Origin: Pelecanus crispus
Taxonomy: Eukaryota > Chordata > Aves > Pelecaniformes > Pelecanidae
Assembly: GCF_030463565.1 (NCBI RefSeq)
Contig: NC_134676.1
Location: 27,901,228 to 27,965,227 of the forward strand
Length of the DNA: 64,000 bases
Direction of reading: 5' to 3'
The notes beneath the pieces are model-generated. The model was given only the letters and a program-made list of their open reading frames with translations, was not told the origin of the DNA and did no database searches. Position numbers and translations under genes: made by a program. Positions 62,801 through 64,000 of this stretch are shown here, piece by piece (the first letter of the stretch is position 1; each line of letters opens with the position of its first letter).

Positions 62801-64000
62801 ACTGACCCTTCTAATGTAAGGCCACCTTTCTTAAGGCCTGTTTCAACTCCTAGTGACTGTAGAGATTCAGACAAAAAAGTGATTATGTCAGCCAAATGAA
62901 CTGCTCAGCATCCCACCCTGCTGGAGAGCACACATTGCACGCGAGAAGTGAGAGTCTGTGGCAACCACTTGACTGGATTTAGGAAGCAACAATCCACTCA
63001 GTTTTAGTATTTCTGTAATACAAAGCTTCTCTTACCAGTATGAAACAGTAGTACACATGACACTGATGGCAGTGTGGGAAGGGCACACACACCATGCGTC
63101 AGTGCAACCCTGGAAACCGCCTGCACATTATGAAGGCTCTCAAACTGTACTCCAGACTGCTTCCCAAATGGCAAGTGGTCTGAAAGCTGCCCTCTCCTTT
63201 CCTTGCTCCAGCAAATTGGGCATATCTTGATAGCCTCAAATTTTATTTAAAAAAAACCCAACCAAACAAAAAAAACCCCATACTTCTGTATCCAGTGGAG
63301 AAACTTGGTCCTGTAGCATTTTTGAAACCCAAATGACCAGCTATATCACATTTAATATAACACCACCATTTTAGGGCAATGCAGTTACATTCAGCTTCAA
63401 AAATAAACTCTAAATCCATTTATATTAGAAAAAGCGGTCACAAGAAGATACTCTCAGATAGGAAAACAAGTTACCTAAAAGGAAAGCAGGACAGATAATT
63501 GCACTGCATAACTTCATGCAAACTCCCGTGTGAAAAAGGGCTTGGAAATCATTTAACATTAAAAAAACCTCTTTTCCATAGGACACTGCCTGTAATTTCT
63601 TCTCCTATCCCCCAGTATGCTCTTTGCTTACAATTTCTGCAAAATCCCCAAAGTGAGACCATCCAGTGTGAGTACCGAAAGGTACTGCCAAGTGGGCAGA
63701 ACCATGGCATTTGTAGCACTGCAGAAGGCAGGCACCCTACGATATCTTTCAGCCAGCCAAAACATAACCAGGAGTACTTCAAGGACATTTAAAGACCAAA
63801 GGACGTTCAAAATTACTTAACACTCTTCTCTCAACGAGTGTCTGTACAGGGCCATTCACCACAGAAATTTATGTACCAAGCACCAGACTGTCATCTCTGT
63901 GGGCGATGTAGAGGAAGAATTACTTACTTTCATTTTCTTCTTGAATTTGCATATTAACCATGTCAATGCAGTTCTGGATATCATTCCAGCTTAAATAATC
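20724..64000 (-). CDS. IQGAP2: Ras GTPase-activating-like protein IQGAP2, last 25 coding exons (5' part beyond window)
   Basis: IQGAP2 is a cytoskeletal scaffold that binds active Cdc42/Rac1, calmodulin and actin; it resembles RasGAPs but does not speed GTP hydrolysis. Twenty-five exons sum to 3444 nt, exactly 1148 codons including stop, with frame kept at all junctions; the human protein is about 1575 residues, so about 430 N-terminal residues including the CH domain are missing. Domain order seen is: repeat region, degenerate WW, four IQ motifs, RasGAP-related domain (NRGARGQNTLRQLLAPVV, YYRYMNPAIVAPDGFDIID), and RasGAP C-terminal domain ending NKKFYGK. IQGAP2 rather than IQGAP1 is chosen because of FLGEGAVDPNDPNK, KKRKIQRNLRTLEQ and RRSIKLDGK, which match my memory of IQGAP2, and because of the F2R/F2RL2 neighbourhood. 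F2RL2 is nested antisense in the intron 52948..61606. Confidence 0.96.
21320..21428 (-). CDS. IQGAP2: IQGAP2 window exon 24
   Basis: It completes a split Gln codon, then encodes FKNVMFDITPGEEVGDFEIK and AKFLGVEMEKVQLHFQ, the end of the RasGAP C-terminal domain. The acceptor is TTTTGAG and the donor GTAGAG. Confidence 0.93.
22106..22722 (-). mobile_element. Solo LTR of the same ERV family, copy 2
   Basis: A 617-bp element has TG...CA ends and perfect 5-bp target duplications CTAAT (22101..22105 and 22723..22727). On the minus strand it starts TGTCCTGGTTTCGG and keeps a TATATAAAG box near 22460-22465. It is longer than its relatives because of an internal ATA/ACA microsatellite. It sits in an IQGAP2 intron in sense orientation, its edge only about 230 bp from the exon at 22951. 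No internal retroviral genes adjoin it. Confidence 0.94.
22263..22358. repeat. Imperfect (ATA/ACA) microsatellite inside LTR copy 2
   Basis: About 95 bp of AATAAT/AACAAT trinucleotide units is present. LTR copies 1 and 3 have only a short ATTATTA-like stretch here, so the expansion happened after insertion or within this lineage of LTRs. Confidence 0.93.
22951..23094 (-). CDS. IQGAP2: IQGAP2 window exon 23
   Basis: It encodes NSRRSIKLDGKEEMKGSKKM then KQASLKYTAARLHEKGVILE and IEDLQTNQ. The basic linker RRSIKLDGK is characteristic of IQGAP2. The acceptor is TTCCCAG and the donor GTAAGT; the exon ends two bases into a Gln codon. Confidence 0.94.
23952..24112 (-). CDS. IQGAP2: IQGAP2 window exon 22
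   Basis: It encodes DIRNQRRYRHHRKAELVKLQ, then QTLNALNSKTAFYEEQINYY and NTYIKTCLDNLTRK, the helical part of the RasGAP C-terminal domain. The acceptor is ATTTAG and the donor GTGAGT. Confidence 0.94.
24870..24931. repeat. Tandem 31-bp duplication carrying a 14-bp palindrome
   Basis: Two adjacent 31-bp copies differ by one base. Each starts with the perfect palindrome TTACTCATGAGTAA, followed by TTAAAGATAATCCA. It lies in the IQGAP2 intron between window exons 22 and 21. Confidence 0.93.
25495..25707 (-). CDS. IQGAP2: IQGAP2 window exon 21
   Basis: A 71-codon in-phase exon: ESEHLKLVEKRAILDSKTPE, KIKHSQSIFEDGQLPIEQKK, RKIQRNLRTLEQAGLVSSAT, KYQEIINEIAK. The block QKKRKIQRNLRTLEQ is diagnostic for IQGAP2. 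The acceptor is TACCCAG and the donor GTAAAT. Confidence 0.95.
26577..26664 (-). CDS. IQGAP2: IQGAP2 window exon 20
   Basis: It encodes TKRLIVDVIRTQPGETLLEI then LETPPTAQQ, the start of the RasGAP C-terminal domain. The acceptor is TTAAAAG and the donor GTAAGA. The split codon joins with exon 19 as Lys. Confidence 0.93.
29990..30050. repeat. A/C-rich low-complexity tract next to exon 19
   Basis: TTTTTTTT followed by an A-run and then CCCCCAAAACAAACAACAAA-type sequence lies only about 35 bp beyond the donor of exon 19. Similar A-run to CCAAA tracts recur near 27841, 37771 and 63248. Confidence 0.85.
30083..30224 (-). CDS. IQGAP2: IQGAP2 window exon 19
   Basis: It encodes EGAVDPNDPNKESTLNQLAK, TEISLSLTSKYELREGDDQD and LKSLMIK. 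The GEGAVDPNDPNK linker separates IQGAP2 from IQGAP1. The acceptor is CCTTACAG and the donor GTAAGT. Confidence 0.94.
31010..31112 (-). CDS. IQGAP2: IQGAP2 window exon 18
   Basis: It encodes LLLEHQDAIATEPNDLLNEL then LEGLGPVPDVESFLG, the segment between the GAP-related and C-terminal domains. The acceptor is TTATAG and the donor GTATGT. Confidence 0.94.
33162..33253. repeat. T-run plus G-rich low-complexity tract
   Basis: Thirteen T, then 11 G, GGTGGTGGGTGATGG, another T-run and a long G-rich stretch. It holds more than four G-runs on the plus strand, so G-quadruplex formation is possible. It lies within an IQGAP2 intron. Confidence 0.9.
33658..34198 (-). mobile_element. Solo LTR of the same ERV family, copy 3
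   Basis: A 541-bp element with perfect 5-bp target duplications ATGCT (33653..33657 and 34199..34203). On the minus strand it begins TGTCCTAGTTTTGGCTGGG and ends GGTTAAACCACAACA. The TATA position found in copies 1 and 2 is changed here (AACAAAGAAA), so promoter activity is probably weaker. It lies in an IQGAP2 intron in sense orientation, about 195 bp from the exon at 34393. Confidence 0.94.
34393..34525 (-). CDS. IQGAP2: IQGAP2 window exon 17
   Basis: It encodes NFFQAACDVPEPEEKFNIDE then YSDMVTLSKPVIYISIEEII and NTHS, the end of the RasGAP-related domain. The acceptor is TTTCAG and the donor GTAAGT. Confidence 0.95.
35410..35735 (+). mobile_element. Old CR1-like LINE 3' remnant (tentative)
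   Basis: Degraded matches to the CR1 3' region are seen in order: GAAGAGGAAAAGCTGAGGGA, ATACAATCACAGT with ACAAAATCA, GAGGAGGTTGTGGAGGC, and TTTAAGAAGGATTTGGACAA. The spacing fits an ancient amniote CR1, but divergence is high and edges are uncertain. Confidence 0.5.
36712..36944 (-). CDS. IQGAP2: IQGAP2 window exon 16 (RasGAP signature)
   Basis: It encodes IVGNLLYYRYMNPAIVAPDG, FDIIDMTAGGQIHPDQRRNL, GCVAKVLQHAASNKLFEGET and EHLSSMNAYLSQTYQKFR. The YYRYMNPAIVAPD block corresponds to the FLRxxxPA fingerprint of RasGAPs in the IQGAP form. The acceptor is CTTTTAG and the donor GTATGC. Confidence 0.96.
38576..38660 (-). CDS. IQGAP2: IQGAP2 window exon 15
   Basis: It encodes YGMRYIAKVLKSSLHEKFPD then ATEDELLK in the RasGAP-related domain. 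The acceptor is TGTAG and the donor GTAGAG. Confidence 0.94.
38994..39134 (-). CDS. IQGAP2: IQGAP2 window exon 14
   Basis: It encodes KLPYDVTTEQALTHTEVVNK, LESSIQSLRAVTDKVLTSIF and SSLNMMP in the RasGAP-related domain. The acceptor is TTTGCAG and the donor GTAAGT. The KLPYDVTTEQAL motif is strongly conserved in IQGAPs. Confidence 0.95.
39737..39961 (-). CDS. IQGAP2: IQGAP2 window exon 13
   Basis: It encodes SKVDQIQDIVTGNPTVIKMV, VSFNRGARGQNTLRQLLAPV, VKEIMDDKSLIINTSPVDVY and KSWVNQLEMQTGEA. A Thr occupies the arginine-finger area in RGQNTLRQ, as in other IQGAPs, in line with absence of GAP activity. The acceptor is TACAG and the donor GTGAGT. Confidence 0.96.
40602..40765 (-). CDS. IQGAP2: IQGAP2 window exon 12
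   Basis: It encodes TNPTYLAKLIFQMPQNKSTK, FMDTVIFTLYNYASNQREEY and LLLKLFKTALEEEI, the start of the RasGAP-related domain. The acceptor is TTTGTAG and the donor GTATGT. The split codon at the end reads Asn after splicing, where I recall Lys in human. Confidence 0.95.
41600..41749 (-). CDS. IQGAP2: IQGAP2 window exon 11
   Basis: A 50-codon in-phase exon: DVVLHSKKLNKKSKSQLEEM, VMVDKQGIKGLSKERRKKLE, AYQHLFYLLQ. The acceptor is TCTGCAG and the donor GTAAAT. Confidence 0.94.
42230..42412 (+). mobile_element. CR1 LINE 3' fragment
   Basis: A short CR1 3' end is recognised by GGTTGCCCAGAGAAG, GGAGATATTCAAAAGCTCTC, TGGACATGGTCCTGGGCAAC, GACCAGACGTCCCTTCCAGC and CTGTGATTGTGT. It lies in an IQGAP2 intron, antisense to the gene, with its end about 70 bp from the exon at 42483. 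Confidence 0.9.
42483..42691 (-). CDS. IQGAP2: IQGAP2 window exon 10
   Basis: It encodes GAENPPLTVLRKFAYLLDQS, DLDFQEELEVTRLREEVVTK, IRSNQQLEKDLNLMDIKIGL and LVKNRITLQ, the conserved segment between the IQ motifs and the GAP-related domain. The acceptor is CTATAG and the donor GTCAGC. Confidence 0.95.
43013..43082 (-). CDS. IQGAP2: IQGAP2 window exon 9 (fourth IQ motif)
   Basis: It encodes NDEIVKIQAFLRANKAREDY and RTL. The IVKIQAFLRANKAREDY segment is an IQ motif (calmodulin or light-chain binding). The acceptor is TTCCAG and the donor GTAAGT. Confidence 0.94.
43249..43320 (-). CDS. IQGAP2: IQGAP2 window exon 8 (third IQ motif)
   Basis: A 24-codon exon, IQSLVKMWLAKRAYRKRLQY then FKDH, holding an IQ motif. 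The acceptor is TTTCAG and the donor GTAAGT. Confidence 0.94.
44025..44108 (-). CDS. IQGAP2: IQGAP2 window exon 7 (second IQ motif)
   Basis: A 28-codon exon, AFWKGFKQRRSYIDRLKVLQ then GNIAAVVK. With AIKIQ from exon 6 it forms an IQ motif; its last residues VVK start the third one. The acceptor is AATAG and the donor GTAAGA. Confidence 0.94.
45647..45817 (-). CDS. IQGAP2: IQGAP2 window exon 6 (first IQ motif)
   Basis: A 57-codon exon: SIVGQVTADYNREQLWLANE, NLIVQLQAQARGFLVRKNYQ, ERKAYLQNQEPSAIKIQ. LIVQLQAQARGFLVRKNY is the first IQ motif. The acceptor is TAACAG and the donor GTATTG. Confidence 0.95.
46825..46967 (-). CDS. IQGAP2: IQGAP2 window exon 5 (WW-like region)
   Basis: It encodes SNESPWIKLVMKNMYDYYYN, VETEKGICVAPEGVVPKTSW and LTGEEIQ. 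The first Trp and the central Tyr cluster of a WW domain are present; the second signature Trp position reads Cys (GICVAPE). The acceptor is TTTTAG and the donor GTAGGT. Confidence 0.94.
47831..47857. repeat. Poly(A) tract in IQGAP2 intron
   Basis: An uninterrupted run of 27 A. I recognise no retrocopy upstream of it. It lies between window exons 5 and 4. Confidence 0.85.
48189..48350 (-). CDS. IQGAP2: IQGAP2 window exon 4
   Basis: It encodes AVGTSMINKSLEKGDSQSIP, MILQSKFGLRVIPECAETYF and RTLSEAKNLKTRE in the repeat region N-terminal to the WW domain. The VIPECAETY motif is conserved in IQGAPs. The acceptor is CCCTAG and the donor GTAAAA. Confidence 0.93.
48351..52856 (-). other. IQGAP2: IQGAP2 intron between window exons 4 and 3 (4.5 kb)
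   Basis: No exon, RNA gene or confident transposon is seen. Open frames are short. The junction of exon 3 to exon 4 (EAAI-L-AVGTS) keeps frame, so no conserved exon seems to be missing here. Confidence 0.7.
52857..52947 (-). CDS. IQGAP2: IQGAP2 window exon 3
   Basis: It encodes ESQDESALLWLDEIQKGISD then ANNNIKEAAI. The QDESALLWLDEIQ motif is a hallmark of the IQGAP repeat region. The acceptor is TTCCAG and the donor GTAAGC. Confidence 0.94.
54356..54375 (+). repeat. Homopolymeric G20 tract
   Basis: Twenty consecutive G lie within a purine-rich stretch (about 54330-54440), some 720 bp upstream of the F2RL2 start codon and inside the IQGAP2 intron. It can form a G-quadruplex and is a likely sequencing or replication trouble spot. 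Confidence 0.95.
55097..55154 (+). CDS. F2RL2: F2RL2 exon 1, coding part
   Basis: It encodes the signal peptide, residues 1-19 plus one base of codon 20. The donor is GTGAGT immediately after 55154. In-frame TTG lies upstream but the first ATG is at 55097. Confidence 0.92.
55097..57921 (+). CDS. F2RL2: Proteinase-activated receptor 3, two-exon gene nested in IQGAP2: join(55097..55154, 56834..57921)
   Basis: PAR3 is a thrombin-cleaved class A GPCR; in mammals it often serves as a thrombin-binding cofactor for other PARs. The spliced CDS is 1146 nt, 381 residues (human 374). Residues 1 to about 19 form a signal peptide (KILVFTGLLSLTSSLF). Predicted cleavage K37/T38 in SLIK/TFRG is the same tetrapeptide junction as human LPIK/TFRG. 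An acidic and aromatic segment (DYDYIPPYAIEGE) follows in place of the human exosite-I motif. Membrane segments start at about residue 98. Cys168 and Cys247 (CHDVHN) form the usual disulfide, SRY (191-193) stands at the DRY position, and DPFLYF begins at 354. The tail is short, with about seven more residues than human. The start ATG has A at -3. It lies antisense to IQGAP2, as in human. Confidence 0.97.
55155..56833 (+). other. F2RL2: F2RL2 intron 1 (1.7 kb)
   Basis: The donor is GTGAGT and the acceptor TTTTTTTAAG, with a good pyrimidine tract. No repeat element or gene is recognised within it. Confidence 0.85.
56834..57921 (+). CDS. F2RL2: F2RL2 exon 2 (receptor body)
   Basis: It encodes residue 20 to the stop TAA at 57919..57921, including the cleavage site, seven helices and tail. 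A second AG six bases on (56838-56839) would keep frame and replace Ala-Ser-Glu by Glu, so either acceptor is possible; the first directly follows the T-run and is preferred. Confidence 0.94.
58809..58993 (+). terminator. F2RL2: Candidate F2RL2 poly(A) signals
   Basis: AATAAA occurs at 58809..58814 and 58988..58993, giving 3' UTRs of about 0.9-1.1 kb. Another AATAAA is at 58475. The choice is inferred from position only. Confidence 0.5.
59757..59833. repeat. T/G low-complexity tract
   Basis: Alternating T-runs and G-runs (GGTGG, GGTGGG, G12, GGTGGG) end in a T-run of about 20. It is similar in style to 33162..33253, in the same IQGAP2 intron as F2RL2. Confidence 0.88.
60754..60890 (+). mobile_element. 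tRNA-Ile-derived SINE with CR1-like 3' tail
   Basis: The 5' half resembles tRNA-Ile(AAT): A box TATCTCAGTTGG at 60762-60773, anticodon loop CTAATAA, B box GGTTCAATCCC at 60807-60817. The acceptor stem does not close. It is followed by a CR1-type tail, TGGGCTCCATGATCTC, GGTCCCTTCCAACCC and CATTCTATGATTCTATG. This structure matches the TguSINE1 type described from zebra finch. It lies in the IQGAP2 intron and is not a functional tRNA gene. Confidence 0.9.
61607..61770 (-). CDS. IQGAP2: IQGAP2 window exon 2
   Basis: It encodes IIAIGHINEAIDQGNPERTL, ETLLLPTAKLQDVTPVNARH and YQDVLHHAKAQKCK in the IQGAP repeat region. The acceptor is TCATAG and the donor GTTAGA. The preceding 8.7-kb intron boundary to exon 3 encloses F2RL2. 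Confidence 0.94.
61771..63927 (-). other. IQGAP2: IQGAP2 intron between window exons 1 and 2
   Basis: No gene or confident mobile element is seen. An A-rich tract followed by CCAACCAAACAAA-type sequence lies near 63246-63280. Confidence 0.65.
63928..64000 (-). CDS. IQGAP2: IQGAP2 window exon 1 (cut by window edge)
   Basis: It encodes DYLSWNDIQNCIDMVNMQIQ then EENE, in frame to the window edge. LSWNDIQ is a conserved IQGAP motif, so the AG inside TTAAGC is read through as coding and the exon continues to the right. The donor is GTAAGT. Confidence 0.9.

Noticed and set aside
63990-64000. Acceptor-like TTATTTAAG at the last IQGAP2 exon
   Set aside because: Reading on gives the conserved IQGAP residues Leu-Ser before Trp-Asn-Asp-Ile-Gln, so the exon most likely continues past the window edge.
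1-64000. CRISPR arrays, bacterial operons, phage or toxin systems
   Set aside because: None are present; all supported genes are spliced vertebrate genes and the repeats are avian interspersed or simple repeats.

Overview
The window is vertebrate nuclear DNA, almost certainly from a bird. It carries large spliced genes with GT-AG introns, one CpG-island promoter, several CR1 LINE fragments including one ending in the ATTCTATGATTCTATG motif typical of avian CR1, three solo LTRs of one ERV family, and a tRNA-Ile-derived SINE with a CR1-like 3' tail (a TguSINE1-type element). The species cannot be fixed from sequence alone. No bacterial, plasmid, phage or CRISPR features are present.

Three protein-coding genes are supported. 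(1) F2R (protease-activated receptor 1, thrombin receptor) is on the minus strand. Exon 1 is at 15666..15756 inside a CpG island and exon 2 is at 6857..8052; together they encode a complete 428-residue GPCR. (2) IQGAP2 is on the minus strand, downstream in coordinates but upstream in transcription. Twenty-five coding exons from 64000 down to 20724 encode about 1147 C-terminal residues: the coiled/repeat region, a degenerate WW domain, four IQ motifs, the RasGAP-related domain and the RasGAP C-terminal domain. Reading frame is continuous across every junction, and the N-terminal part (calponin-homology domain) lies beyond the right edge. (3) F2RL2 (protease-activated receptor 3) is on the plus strand, nested inside an 8.7-kb IQGAP2 intron, with exons at 55097..55154 and 56834..57921 (381 residues).

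The layout from left to right is: 1-6.6 kb, non-coding with one large minus-strand CR1; 6.6-15.8 kb, F2R with a 7.6-kb intron holding a CR1 and a solo LTR; 15.3-16.2 kb, CpG island; 16.3-16.6 kb, a four-copy minisatellite; 16.6-20 kb, intergenic; 20-64 kb, IQGAP2 with F2RL2 nested at 55-58 kb. The order IQGAP2 (with antisense F2RL2 inside) followed by F2R matches my knowledge of human 5q13, so this is a conserved vertebrate block. Functionally, two thrombin-cleaved receptors lie beside a Cdc42/Rac1-binding cytoskeletal scaffold; physical linkage does not by itself show a shared pathway.

I found no convincing new biological system. The items most worth a second look are the altered tethered-ligand and exosite region of the avian PAR1, loss of the second signature Trp in the IQGAP2 WW domain, the GGGGCC hexamer run in the F2R 5' leader, the minisatellite beside the F2R promoter, and three same-family solo LTRs with perfect 5-bp target duplications.
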